Below are positions 1-8,975 of a stretch of DNA of 64,000 nt, piece by piece; position 1 is the first letter of the stretch, and the number at the start of each line of letters is the position of its first letter. Below the pieces are notes generated by a model. The model was given only the letters and a program-made list of their open reading frames with translations. It had not been told where the DNA came from and did not search any database. The DNA is taken from contig NZ_PJIK01000007.1 in the NCBI RefSeq assembly GCF_002929275.1, positions 152,729 to 216,728 of the forward strand. Direction: 5' to 3'. Source of the DNA: Arthrobacter sp. ZGTC131 (lineage in GTDB: Bacteria; Actinomycetota; Actinomycetes; Actinomycetales; Micrococcaceae). Made by a program: the position numbers and the translations under genes.

Positions 1-2871
1 GCGGACCGCCCTCCGGTGCCGCCCGCCGGCTGGGCCTTTCTGCCGCCGCTCCAACGCACTGTCGGCACCATGGACCTGGCGCACGGTCCTGACCGCTTCG
101 CCGGTTCCCTTGCGGTGTGGGCCAACCCCTCCTTCACGGGACCAATGAGCCACTTGGTAACGGCCGACGCGCCCGCCGGGGTCATAGACGTCGACGGCGG
201 CGGCACCGGCACGGGGGAGACGTACCGTTCGGAACCGGCAGACCTGACACTCCTGAACCCTGCCCGTTCACGTCCGGAGGGCGGACTCCCGACGGCGGTG
301 CAGCGCACCTTTTCTGCCGCCGACGCCCCCGATGGAGCTTCTCCGGTGGCGGGAGTGCCGGACGACATTGGGGTGCTGCACGTCGAAGCGGTTCCGACGC
401 CGACGGCGATGCAGACGGCGGAGGTGGACTTCCAGCCGAAGCCGGACCTGCAGACCACGTCGAATCAGTCACTTTTGACCACTCACAGGCCTCCCAACGT
501 GCCCCAGGCGGCGCCTATCCAGCCCACGACACCGGTGCAACGCTCGGCGGCAGACGCTCAACTTTCGCCTCCGCATCCTCTGGCGGTCCAGCCTCAGAAC
601 GCGGAGTCTGCGCAAATTGCCCTTCCAGAAGGGGACCCGGGTGAAACGGCCTCCGGTGTATCGCAAGAGGTTGAATGGCCCACGTCAGCATGGGACACGG
701 TGGCTCCGACGCGGCCCAACTCTGCTGGCAGCACGTCCGACGGACATGCCACCTACGTGCCGCTGCCTGCCCCTGCTGCCGTCCAGAGATCTACGGATCG
801 CGGGCCGGACTCACCACGTGCTGCCTCGGAGGCAACGCCGTTCACCTATCCGAGCCGGCTCGGGCTGGGGCGCCCTTTGTCGTTTTCCCAGCCCGCATCC
901 TCCGAGCACCCTGTACCCCGGGCACCGGATGTGCCAGAAGGGCACTGGCCTGTGCAGCGGATGGTGGCACCCATACCCCCCGCCGGCACGGCACCTCGGC
1001 CGTCACCGGCCAACCCGGCTTCTGCCGGCGGTCCAGGCGCCGTGAACAGTTCAGGTGCGGACGTCGCCATCACAACAGGGGCGGGTTCGGCCGCGCCAAT
1101 GACGTTCTATCAAAGTTCGGCCGAGACGACACAAGCCGATAACAGCTCAGGAAACGGGGCCCCTGCAGGGGGCGATGAGGGCACCGGGGAGCAGCAGCCG
1201 TCGCCGCCTCCGGCAGACCAATCATCGGCACCTTTGTTGTCGGACGCCTTGTCATCGGCGCCACCGCCGCCGTCGGGAGATTCCGGCAGGGAGAGGTTCA
1301 CCCTGCAGGGCGGTCATCCGGAAGGGGCTTTGGACCTTCCGGTCGTATCCCGGCTGAAGGCCGATAAGAACCTAGAGAACGACGGCGGGCCAACACTCCG
1401 GGAGACTGCTGCGTCGCTGCTTCAGCCCGAAGACCCGCACCACGACGTTCCGCACGACTACGTGTCGCCGGACAGCTCCGGGACGGCCGCCGGCGCCGGT
1501 GGACCAGACCTGTCCAGTAGCTCCGCAGCCGAGGCGCCCGTCCCCAGCCGCGGTCTCGTTGGCGACGAGAGGGCGGACGGGCCCCCATCGCAAAGCGGGG
1601 CGCCATTCCAAGCCGGGATCCCCGTTCAGAGAAGTATCTCTGTCGAAAGGGACACCGGGCCCGGCTGGCCGGCCGGTACTCGTTCCGTTGCTATTCCAGA
1701 AAGCACCGCCGTAGCCGGGAGGGTCCCCGGCTCGAACGGTACACGTCCAATCGGAACCGGGGCGGTGCAGGGCATGGAATCCGCGGGTTCACAGCAGTCG
1801 GATGCGCTGCCCGGGGCGCTCGTCCAGCGTGCGGATCAGGCAGCAGTCGCCATTGTTGCTCCAGGGTCCGCTTTACGGGCGGGGACTGCTGACGTTCGCG
1901 CATCACGGCCGGTGACCCCGGGTTCTACGCCCCTTACCTGGCAACGTATGACGGCGATGCCCCCGGTCGTTCAGCAACGGCCCGCAGGGGAGACTCCGCC
2001 AACCGTCCAGACCGACGCCGGCACCGCTGCTTCCTTGGCCATCGGCGGCGACCCGTCCGGCAGAATCGGCGCGGACAGAGCCACCGACGCCACGGGCGGT
2101 GGCGAACCGGACCGGATGTCCACAGACTTCCCGCCCGAGTCCGGTACGGGCTACCAAACCGGGCCGGCCCGCCAAACGGAACCGGAGTACGGCGGCGGCC
2201 CCGATCTGCCGGGGGTGAGCGAACCGCCCACCTCAAGTGCCGCCGTCGGACGTGTAATTCAGCGGACCCTCACTCTGGGCAGGCCGGCAGCGCAAGCCGC
2301 GGACGGATCCCCCGCACGAATCCCCTTCGGTGCCGACCGCGCTGCCATGCCGTGGCCGGGTTCCAGTTCACATGCCCTCCAACGTATGCCGGCCTTCCCG
2401 GGATCCGTTCCGGTCCGTGCAGCCAGCTATCCCGCGACGGCGGCGCTCGCCGGAGCTGCTGATCAAGGCGTTGTTCATCCGGCTGCTCAGGACCCCGTCA
2501 CCCTGACGCTCGCGGCGCCGATGCAACAACCGGCGATGGACGGACTGGCCAGCCAGGACCAGGATTTCAACGTCGCAGTCCAGAGGGACAGCCTGCCCGG
2601 GGCGCCCGATGCGGCGGCCCGGCCGGAGGCCGCTCCAGTGACCGCTCCAGAGGCTTCCTCTGCCGTGGAGGCCAACAGGGACGAGTCTCCCGCAGGGCCC
2701 GCTGCGCCGGCATCCGGACGGTCCATGGGGGCGCCAGGCACGGCAGGCGCGGCAACCCCCGACCAGCTGGAGGAGCTTGCCAAGCGGCTTGCCGGTCCGC
2801 TGATCCGCCGCATCAAGGCTGAGATGCTGCTGGACCGCGAGCGCCGCGGCCTGCGCACCGATTCGAATTGA
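1..2871 (+). CDS. CIS-locus large disordered protein with repeated QR motifs (5' end outside window)
   Basis: The reading frame is open to the first base, so the true start lies upstream; at least 956 residues are present. The protein is almost entirely Pro/Ala/Gly/Ser/Thr-rich with no recognisable fold. It carries about a dozen short motifs of the form hydrophobic-Gln-Arg, usually VQR followed by S, T or M (near nt 50, 298, 535, 780, 950, 1625, 1825, 1940, 1970, 2255, 2378, 2575). The last 35 residues differ: a charged amphipathic helix rich in Lys/Arg/Glu (nt 2761-2860). It ends 8 bp before the tube-protein gene, so it belongs to the CIS operon. Actinobacterial CIS loci commonly carry a large unannotated protein in this position. 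A role as assembly scaffold, cargo-docking factor or effector is inference. An N-terminal DUF4157-like domain upstream of the window is possible but cannot be seen. Confidence 0.75.
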   Translation, partial: ADRPPVPPAGWAFLPPLQRTVGTMDLAHGPDRFAGSLAVWANPSFTGPMSHLVTADAPAGVIDVDGGGTGTGETYRSEPADLTLLNPARSRPEGGLPTAVQRTFSAADAPDGASPVAGVPDDIGVLHVEAVPTPTAMQTAEVDFQPKPDLQTTSNQSLLTTHRPPNVPQAAPIQPTTPVQRSAADAQLSPPHPLAVQPQNAESAQIALPEGDPGETASGVSQEVEWPTSAWDTVAPTRPNSAGSTSDGHATYVPLPAPAAVQRSTDRGPDSPRAASEATPFTYPSRLGLGRPLSFSQPASSEHPVPRAPDVPEGHWPVQRMVAPIPPAGTAPRPSPANPASAGGPGAVNSSGADVAITTGAGSAAPMTFYQSSAETTQADNSSGNGAPAGGDEGTGEQQPSPPPADQSSAPLLSDALSSAPPPPSGDSGRERFTLQGGHPEGALDLPVVSRLKADKNLENDGGPTLRETAASLLQPEDPHHDVPHDYVSPDSSGTAAGAGGPDLSSSSAAEAPVPSRGLVGDERADGPPSQSGAPFQAGIPVQRSISVERDTGPGWPAGTRSVAIPESTAVAGRVPGSNGTRPIGTGAVQGMESAGSQQSDALPGALVQRADQAAVAIVAPGSALRAGTADVRASRPVTPGSTPLTWQRMTAMPPVVQQRPAGETPPTVQTDAGTAASLAIGGDPSGRIGADRATDATGGGEPDRMSTDFPPESGTGYQTGPARQTEPEYGGGPDLPGVSEPPTSSAAVGRVIQRTLTLGRPAAQAADGSPARIPFGADRAAMPWPGSSSHALQRMPAFPGSVPVRAASYPATAALAGAADQGVVHPAAQDPVTLTLAAPMQQPAMDGLASQDQDFNVAVQRDSLPGAPDAAARPEAAPVTAPEASSAVEANRDESPAGPAAPASGRSMGAPGTAGAATPDQLEELAKRLAGPLIRRIKAEMLLDRERRGLRTDSN

Positions 2872-2879
2872 GGAAACCC

Positions 2880-3314
2880 ATGCTGGAGGATGTCGCCACC
2901 GCTGTCAGCGTCCAATACATCGTCGCCCTGGACAACGCGGACCTGGGAACGTTTTCCACCTGCGAGGGACTTGGCTGCGAGGTGGTCATTGAATCCCGGG
3001 AGGAGGGCGGCAACAACGCCTTCATCTGGCAGCTGCCCACCCGGCTTAAGTATCCGAACATCACGCTGACCAGGCCCTTGGGGAAAGACACGGAGAAGAT
3101 CGCCAAGTGGTTCGCCGACATGGCCTCCGGCTACACCCGCTGCACCGGCATCATCGAGGCGATGACCGGCAACGGCACCAAGATTGCCGGCTGGGAACTT
3201 TACGACGTCGTTCCCGTGCGGTGGAAGGGGCCCTCCTTCAACCCCGACCAGCCGAAGGTCATCATGGAAACCCTTGAGATCGCCCACCACGGCTTTGTCT
3301 CGAAACTGCGCTGA
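2880..3314 (+). CDS. CIS inner tube / T4 gp19-like tail tube protein
   Basis: This 144-residue protein matches the phage T4 gp19 / Afp1-Afp5 tail-tube family (pfam06841 type): an N-terminal Val-Gln-Tyr-Ile-Val strand, the family pattern around LPTRLKYPNITLTRPLGKD, and a C-terminal segment KVIMETLEIAHHGF typical of tube subunits. Subunits of this family stack as hexameric rings that form the inner tube or its junction with the baseplate. The ATG at 2880 is preferred to a TTG at 2868 because GAGGA at 2870-2874 sits 6 nt upstream of it. It follows the QR-repeat gene by 8 bp and precedes the LysM gene by 15 bp. Since the main tube gene usually lies beside the sheath gene, this one is probably the baseplate-proximal (Afp5-like) paralogue, which is inference. 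Confidence 0.9.
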   Translation: MLEDVATAVSVQYIVALDNADLGTFSTCEGLGCEVVIESREEGGNNAFIWQLPTRLKYPNITLTRPLGKDTEKIAKWFADMASGYTRCTGIIEAMTGNGTKIAGWELYDVVPVRWKGPSFNPDQPKVIMETLEIAHHGFVSKLR

Positions 3315-3329
3315 CGGAAGGAACCTGAC

Positions 3330-4178
3330 GTGACCACAGTTGCAATCCCTGCGCCCGCCAAGAGCGCGGCCGGGGCCGCCAGTCCTGCCGCAGCCGCCGC
3401 TGCCGGCGGTTCGTCCGGCCGCGGCGGCGAGGAGGCGCTCAAACTTTCGCACGCGTACCTGGAGCTGTTTGAACCCTCCAAGGACGGGTCACTGGATAAA
3501 CCCGGCCCGCAGTTCGGGCGGATCGATTTCCAGTTCAACCCCAAAGAACTCACCATGGGCAAGTCAGCCTCTTGGGCGCGCCAAACGGCCAAGGCCAACG
3601 GGAAGGCCGGTGCGCCGCAATACAAGGGGCCGATGCCCTCCAAACTGGCCTTGGAAATGTTCTTTGATGCCTCGGGGAAGCAGGATGACGCGGTGGTCCA
3701 GCGTGTCGAGAAGCTGTTCTCGTGCTGTGCACCCACCGATGCGTCGCTGAAGCAGAACAAGGGCTCGCCTCCCTGGGTGCTGTTCCGATGGGGCAAGCTC
3801 ACGGGCTTCCTGGCCTACGTATCCAGCGTGCAGGTCAAGTACACGCTCTTCACGGCCGCAGGACTGCCCGTCCGTGCCACGTGCACCGTCACGCTGGAAG
3901 AGATATCCGGAGACCCGCCCAAGCAGAACCCCAGTTCCGGCGGGCTGGTGCCGCGGCGGCTCCACGTGCTGGTGGAGGGGGACACCCTGGCGGGGATCGC
4001 CTACCGCGAATACGGCGATGCGTCACTGTGGCGGGCGGTGGCTGCGGCGAACGGCATCGACGACCCGATGCGGCTGCGGCCCGGCAACTCCGTCATGCTG
4101 CCGGCCGTGGACGAGCTGCCGCCCGGAGACCTGGCCAACGCCGTCGGGCGGGTGCGGGAGGTGGTCCGTGGCGCATAG
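3330..4178 (+). CDS. LysM-containing CIS baseplate/tube-adaptor protein (Afp7-like)
   Basis: The 282-residue protein begins with an Ala-rich linker, then a CIS tube-like domain (about residues 35-195, with the conserved FQFNPKELT) and a C-terminal LysM domain (about 205-255: VLVEGDTLAGIAYREYGDASLW and LRPGNSVMLP). In Afp/PVC-type particles the equivalent protein (Afp7, T4 gp53-like) sits in the inner baseplate between tube and spike; the LysM fold there is structural and need not bind peptidoglycan. The GTG start at 3330 has GGAAGGA 7 nt upstream. The stop codon overlaps the first codons of the VgrG-like gene, so the two are translationally coupled. Confidence 0.88.
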   Translation: MTTVAIPAPAKSAAGAASPAAAAAAGGSSGRGGEEALKLSHAYLELFEPSKDGSLDKPGPQFGRIDFQFNPKELTMGKSASWARQTAKANGKAGAPQYKGPMPSKLALEMFFDASGKQDDAVVQRVEKLFSCCAPTDASLKQNKGSPPWVLFRWGKLTGFLAYVSSVQVKYTLFTAAGLPVRATCTVTLEEISGDPPKQNPSSGGLVPRRLHVLVEGDTLAGIAYREYGDASLWRAVAAANGIDDPMRLRPGNSVMLPAVDELPPGDLANAVGRVREVVRGA

Positions 4179-5988
4179 TGAGGAGTTCAGCAACATGTTG
4201 CTGGTGGAGGTGGCCGGCAGGCCGCTCCCGCCGGATGTTGCCGCGCGGCTGGTGGCCGGCTACATCGATGACAGCAGCAACGTTCCGGACCTCTTCCTGC
4301 TCCGCTTCAGCGATGAATACTCCACCGTCCTGGAGAAGGCAGGCTTCAGCATCGGGGTACCCGTGAAGCTGTCCGTACAACAGAGCGGCCCGGGAGGTCC
4401 CGTCCCGCTGCTCTCCGGCGAAGTGACGGCGCTGGAAACAGAAATGGACCACGAAGGCCTGTACACAATCGTCCGGGGCCTGGATCACTCCCACCGGCTG
4501 TTCCGCGGGCGGCGCGTTGAAGCCTACCTTCAGAGCACAGCCGCGGACATCGTCCGGAAGGTGGCCCAGCGCGCGGGAATCAAGGCGGGCACCATCGCCG
4601 CGAAGGGCCCCGTCCTCCAGCACGTGGCACAGGACGGCATCAACGACTGGGACTTCCTGCACCGGCTCGCCGTCGAATCAGGGGTGGTCCTTTCCGTGTC
4701 CGGCGGTGAACTGCATTTCACGCCGTCGACGGACTCAGCGACGGCGCCCGCAGGCGCTGGCGGGGCAAAGGAGGACCCCCTGGTCCTTGAGCGGGGGGTC
4801 AACCTCGTGGCGCTGCGCGGCACAGTCACTTCCGCGGACCAAGTCCCCGACGTGGAAGTCCGGGGTTGGGACGTCGCCGCAAAAAAAGCGATTGTGGCCG
4901 TCGCGCAGGCGCAGACGCGCAGTGCCAAATTGCCGGATGTGGACCCGGCCGCCCTCGCCAAGAAGTTCGGAAGCCCCCGCTACGTCGCTCCTCCAACGGC
5001 CTTTGACCAGGCGGCACAATGCGATGCCGCGGCAGCCTCCATCGCCTCCCGCCTTGGCGGCGCCTTCGCGGAACTGGAAGGCCTAGCCCGGGGCAACCCC
5101 AAACTGCGGGCCGGTACCGCCGTGGTGCTCAAGGGTGCCGGCAAGCCCTTCGACGGCCGGTACACGCTGAGCTCATCCCGGCACGAATTCAGCCCGGATA
5201 CCGGGTACCTCACAACGTTCGCCGTCAGCCACGAATCCGAGCGCTCCCTCTACGGGGTGGCCGTCGGGGGCGACAGCCGTGGCGCCGTGCCGGGGGTGGT
5301 CAATGCCGTCGTGACGGCGGCGAAGGACCCGGAAAACCAAGGCAGGGTCAAGGTGAAATTCCCGGTGCTGTCCGACAACTACGAAAGCTGGTGGGCCCGC
5401 ACCGTCCAGGCCGGGGCGGGGGCCTCGCGCGGCGCCGTCGTCCTCCCTGAAGTGGGGGACGAGGTCCTGGTGGCTTTCGGCCACGGCAGCTTCCAGCAGC
5501 CGTTCGTCCTCGGCGGCCTGTACAACGGCCAGGACAAACCGGACAAACCTTGGGCAGACCACGTGGGCTCGACCGACGGCGCCGTTACACGGCGCGCGTT
5601 TGTCTCCCGCACCGGAATGATCGTGGAGTTCGTCGAATCCCCGGACGGCGAAAAGCTCACGGTGAGCACCAGCGGCGGCAAACAGAAGATCTCGCTCGTC
5701 CAGAAACCGGACGCCGCAATCGAGATTCTCTCGGAAGGACCCGTAAGCGTGACAGCCAAGAAGGACGTTGCCGTGACGACGTCGACCGGCGCCGTAACCA
5801 TCAAAGGCAAGAAGGTGACGGTGGAAGCACTCTCGGAACTCGAACTGAAGGGTGCCACGGTGAAGATCTCCGGCAGTGCGTCCGCCGAACTGAAAGCCCC
5901 GAGCGTCAAGGTGGCCGGGGACGCGACGGCGGAACTCTCCGGCGGCGCGACGACCACCGTCAAGGGCGGTCTGGTCCGCATCAACTGA
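4168..5988 (+). CDS. VgrG-like spike/hub protein (gp27-gp5 type)
   Basis: A 606-residue protein with a gp27-like hub domain (about 1-350), a gp5-type OB fold (about 371-455: GVVNAVVTAAKDPENQGRVK followed by PEVGDEVLVAFGHG and FVLGGLYNG) and a C-terminal repetitive strand region (about 500-606) that would form a beta-helical needle. The T4 gp5 lysozyme domain is absent, as in Afp8/VgrG. The GTG at 4168 was chosen because GGGAGG lies 6 nt upstream and it gives a short leader before LLVEVAGRPLP; an ATG at 4195 behind AGGAG is the alternative. It overlaps the LysM gene by 11 bp. No PAAR tip gene follows it. It would trimerise at the centre of the baseplate and pierce the target membrane. Confidence 0.92.
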   Translation: MAHSEEFSNMLLVEVAGRPLPPDVAARLVAGYIDDSSNVPDLFLLRFSDEYSTVLEKAGFSIGVPVKLSVQQSGPGGPVPLLSGEVTALETEMDHEGLYTIVRGLDHSHRLFRGRRVEAYLQSTAADIVRKVAQRAGIKAGTIAAKGPVLQHVAQDGINDWDFLHRLAVESGVVLSVSGGELHFTPSTDSATAPAGAGGAKEDPLVLERGVNLVALRGTVTSADQVPDVEVRGWDVAAKKAIVAVAQAQTRSAKLPDVDPAALAKKFGSPRYVAPPTAFDQAAQCDAAAASIASRLGGAFAELEGLARGNPKLRAGTAVVLKGAGKPFDGRYTLSSSRHEFSPDTGYLTTFAVSHESERSLYGVAVGGDSRGAVPGVVNAVVTAAKDPENQGRVKVKFPVLSDNYESWWARTVQAGAGASRGAVVLPEVGDEVLVAFGHGSFQQPFVLGGLYNGQDKPDKPWADHVGSTDGAVTRRAFVSRTGMIVEFVESPDGEKLTVSTSGGKQKISLVQKPDAAIEILSEGPVSVTAKKDVAVTTSTGAVTIKGKKVTVEALSELELKGATVKISGSASAELKAPSVKVAGDATAELSGGATTTVKGGLVRIN

Positions 5989-6031
5989 GTCTGGCCGCAG
6001 GGTTCGCCGAACAACGACAGGAGGCAGCGAG

Positions 6032-6445
6032 GTGGGACAGGAGTTCATAGGCGCCGGGTGGGCATTCCCGCTGCGGACCGACCGGACCGGCAGCATTGCG
6101 CTGGTCCGTGATCAGCGCGAAATTGAGGAGAGCATCCACCTCATCCTGGCAACATCCCCGGGAGAGCGGCCGATGCGGCCTGAGTTCGGCTGCTCAGTCC
6201 ACGATTACGTCTTCGCGCCCGCCGACGCAGCAACGGCCGGAGACATTGCCTACGCCGTCCGCGTGGCCCTGGACCGCTGGGAGCCGCGAATCACCCTTGA
6301 GAACGTGATCGTCAACTTCGACGGCGCGGACGCGGGGGTGCTCCTCATCGACGTGCAGTACACGATCAGGGGCACCAACGATCCGCGCAACCTTGTCTTC
6401 CCCTTCTATGTCATCCCGCGCAACGGCGAGGAGGCCGCTTCATAA
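6032..6445 (+). CDS. GPW/gp25-family baseplate wedge protein
   Basis: This 137-residue protein carries the gp25/GPW signature: an early IALVRDQREIEESIHLIL helix, ILATSPGERPMRPEFGC and a short beta-rich C-terminus (LIDVQYTIRGTNDPRNLVFP). T4 gp25 and Afp9 nucleate sheath polymerisation at the baseplate wedge; the EPR-like segment near SPGERPMRPEFG is the conserved core motif of the family. The GTG start at 6032 follows GGAGG (6021-6025). It lies 43 bp after the VgrG-like gene, and its TAA shares one base with the ATG of the next gene (TAATG at 6443-6447). Confidence 0.93.
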   Translation: MGQEFIGAGWAFPLRTDRTGSIALVRDQREIEESIHLILATSPGERPMRPEFGCSVHDYVFAPADAATAGDIAYAVRVALDRWEPRITLENVIVNFDGADAGVLLIDVQYTIRGTNDPRNLVFPFYVIPRNGEEAAS

Positions 6446-8394
6446 TGCTCCCTTCACCCAATCTTGATGACCGCCGCTTCCAGGACCTGGTGGACGACGC
6501 CAAGCGCATGGTGGCGCACTATTGCCCCGAGTGGACTGACCACAATGTCTCCGATCCGGGCGTAACCCTCATTGAGACTTTCGCCTTCATGGTGGACGAG
6601 CTCTTCTACCGGCTGAACCGCGTACCCGACCGCCTTTACGTCGCCTTTCTCGAGCTCCTCGGGGTCACTCTTCACCCCCCGACGGCGGCGTCCGTCGAGC
6701 TCCTGATGAGGTTGTCCGCTCCGCAGCCGGACGCCGTCGTCATCCCGAAAGGGACCGAGGCTTCGACGCGGCGCACGGAGGAAGAAGAGGCAGTCGTTTT
6801 CGCGACGACCCGTGAGCTGACGGTGCCGCCGCGCCGGCTGGCCCATGTCATGACGCAAGGCTGCGGCGGGGCAGCGGTGCCGCGCACGGAAGCATTGCGC
6901 GGCGACGGCAGCTTCCCCTGCTTCGGGACGCCGCCCGCGCCTGGCGACGTGATGCTGCTGGGCTTGAACGACGCGGCTCCCTCATGTGCTGTTGTGCTCC
7001 GGTTCGAGTGCGAGGTCCGGGGCGTGGGCGTTAACCCCAGCAACCCCCCGCTCGTGTGGGAGGCATGGGACGGAAGCGCCTGGGTGTCGTGCGATCTGGA
7101 CAGCGACGGGACTGGCGGCCTGAACCGGCCAGGAGATGTGGTGATTCATTTGCCGCATCGGCATTCCCCATCTGTTCAGGGCGGTGCGCGGGCAGGCTGG
7201 CTCCGCTGCCGTGTGGTGGAGCCGCTTGCCGGTTATCCGTCTTACAGCGCTTCTCCGACGGTGGGTTCTGCGAGCGCCTTTACGATCGGCGGCTCAGTTC
7301 CGGCCATCCACGCCGAGACGATCTACGACGAAGTTGTGGGGATGTCAGAAGGCGTTCCGGGGCAGTCGTTCGAACTGGGCCGCCGTCCCGTACTGCCGGG
7401 CGGTGACGACTTCATTGTCGAGGTCGCCGCGGGCTCCGGCTGGGAGACCTGGACCGAGGTTGACTCGTTTGCCGGGTCGGCTCACGACGACCGCGTGGTG
7501 GTGCTGGACCGCACGTCAGGCATACTGCGTTTTCCCCCCGCCGTGCGGGAGCCGGACGGTTCTCTTCGGAGCTATGGGGCCGTGCCGCCTGCCGGCAGCC
7601 CGATACGTGTTCCGAACTACAGAACGGGCGGCGGCCCAAGAGGAAACGTCGCCGCCCGGGCCCTGTCCGTGTTGCGCTCCTCCATTCCCTTCGTCAACAG
7701 CGTGGAGAACCGTCGCGCCGCACACGGCGGGGTTGCCGGGGAAACCATCGAGCAGGCGAAGGAGCGCGGACCCCTCGCGTTGCGCACCCGGGACCGGGCC
7801 ATCACCGCCGAGGATTATGAACAGCTCGCGAAGCGTGCCGCCCCGGACATCGCACGCGTCCGATGCATTCCGGCGGTTTCCCCCGAAGAGGCAGGTGGCG
7901 TAAGGATCCTGGTGGTTCCCGCAGCGGTTCCGGACAAGGACAACCGGCTGACGTTTAGTGATCTGGTGCCGGACGCCGAGACGCTCGCCGAGGTCGCCGC
8001 CTACCTGGACGAGCGCCGACCCGTCGGGGCGCGGGTGCTGGTGGAACCGCCGTTCTACCGCGGCGTGACCGTCGTCGCGCAGCTGACAGCCCGTCCGCGG
8101 GTCTCACCAGGGCGTCTGCGTGCAGAGGCTCTGCGGGCGCTGTACAGCTACTTCGACCCGATCCGGGGCGGTCCCGACGGTGAAGGGTGGCCGTTCGGCC
8201 GTCCCGTGCACGCCGGCGAAGTGCACGCCGTCCTTCAGGGCCTGACCGGAACCGAGATCGTCGACGATGTCCGCGTTTTCGCCGCTGATCCGCTGACAGG
8301 GAAGCGGGGCGAGCCGCAGCAGCGCATCGACGTGAACCGGAACGCGCTGGTCTTTTCGTTCGATCACCAGGTCCGCGTTTCGGAAGGGGCCTGA
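6445..8394 (+). CDS. Putative baseplate assembly protein (gpJ/gp6-like, Afp11-like)
   Basis: A 649-residue member of the putative baseplate assembly protein family found in CIS loci. It opens with LDDRRFQDLVDDAKR and HYCPEWTDHNVSDPGVTLIE, followed by FMVDELFYRLNRVPDRLYVAFLELLG without long gaps; this N-terminal pattern is diagnostic. The C-terminal third contains the J-like segment ARALSVLRSSIPFVNSVENR and a segment about ordering of VEPPFYRGVTVVAQLTARP. Together with the following tail protein I it would build the wedge ring that links spike and sheath. It starts on the stop codon of the gp25-like gene and is followed at 1 bp by the next gene, so the three are tightly coupled. Confidence 0.92.
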   Translation: MLPSPNLDDRRFQDLVDDAKRMVAHYCPEWTDHNVSDPGVTLIETFAFMVDELFYRLNRVPDRLYVAFLELLGVTLHPPTAASVELLMRLSAPQPDAVVIPKGTEASTRRTEEEEAVVFATTRELTVPPRRLAHVMTQGCGGAAVPRTEALRGDGSFPCFGTPPAPGDVMLLGLNDAAPSCAVVLRFECEVRGVGVNPSNPPLVWEAWDGSAWVSCDLDSDGTGGLNRPGDVVIHLPHRHSPSVQGGARAGWLRCRVVEPLAGYPSYSASPTVGSASAFTIGGSVPAIHAETIYDEVVGMSEGVPGQSFELGRRPVLPGGDDFIVEVAAGSGWETWTEVDSFAGSAHDDRVVVLDRTSGILRFPPAVREPDGSLRSYGAVPPAGSPIRVPNYRTGGGPRGNVAARALSVLRSSIPFVNSVENRRAAHGGVAGETIEQAKERGPLALRTRDRAITAEDYEQLAKRAAPDIARVRCIPAVSPEEAGGVRILVVPAAVPDKDNRLTFSDLVPDAETLAEVAAYLDERRPVGARVLVEPPFYRGVTVVAQLTARPRVSPGRLRAEALRALYSYFDPIRGGPDGEGWPFGRPVHAGEVHAVLQGLTGTEIVDDVRVFAADPLTGKRGEPQQRIDVNRNALVFSFDHQVRVSEGA

Positions 8395-8395
8395 G

Positions 8396-8965
8396 ATGCG
8401 CGGCATGGTGGACGGGCTGGGCAGTGCCGTTCCGTTGGCCACCCGCCTCCCGGCGGTCCTGCAGGAGGACGCCTTCCTCCAGCGGTTCCTGCTGGCCTTC
8501 GACGACGCCCTAGCCCCGGTGTTCACCACTTTGGACGGCCTGGCATGTTACCTGGATCCGCGCTTGGCCCCCGAGGATTTCCTGGACTGGCTGGCCGATT
8601 GGGTTGGCGTGAGGGTGAATGATTCCTGGTCCACGGCTCAGCGGCGGGACGTGATTGCCCATGCAGCGACAATTCACCGGCGCCGCGGCACGGTCCCTGG
8701 CCTGGCTGATGCCGTGCGAGTGGCTGTCGGCGGTGTCCGGGACGTGCGGATAGGGGACAGCGGCGGTGCGGCTTGGTCCCAATCCCCGGGCGCGGAATTG
8801 CCGGGCCATGCCACTGCAAAGCTGCACGTAACGGTGTACGCCGCCTCCGTGGAGGCAGTCAGCCTGACACGGTTGGAGGGCATCATCAGCTCGGTGAAGC
8901 CGGCCCACGTTCCCCACACCGTCGAGGTCCTCACCTCGGCTGTTCCTTCCCCCGACGATTCCTGA
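8396..8965 (+). CDS. Phage tail protein I-like CIS baseplate protein
   Basis: A 189-residue protein of the phage tail protein domain family (TIGR02242 type, gpI-like). The visible hallmarks are LPAVLQEDAFLQRFLLAFDD, a proline-bounded DPRLAPEDFLDWLADWVGV segment and RRRGTVPGLADAVRVAVGG, followed by a beta-rich end with VKPAHVPHTVEVL. In CIS particles it partners the gpJ-like protein in the baseplate wedge. It begins 1 bp after the gpJ-like stop codon. The next gene begins 10 bp downstream and appears to be the last of the operon. Confidence 0.9.
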   Translation: MRGMVDGLGSAVPLATRLPAVLQEDAFLQRFLLAFDDALAPVFTTLDGLACYLDPRLAPEDFLDWLADWVGVRVNDSWSTAQRRDVIAHAATIHRRRGTVPGLADAVRVAVGGVRDVRIGDSGGAAWSQSPGAELPGHATAKLHVTVYAASVEAVSLTRLEGIISSVKPAHVPHTVEVLTSAVPSPDDS

Positions 8966-8975
8966 GGAGCAGGCG

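Noticed and set aside
3874-4167. Extended start of the VgrG-like gene at 3874
   Set aside because: This would overlap nearly 300 bp of the LysM gene in another frame; GTG 4168 has a good ribosome site and correct length.
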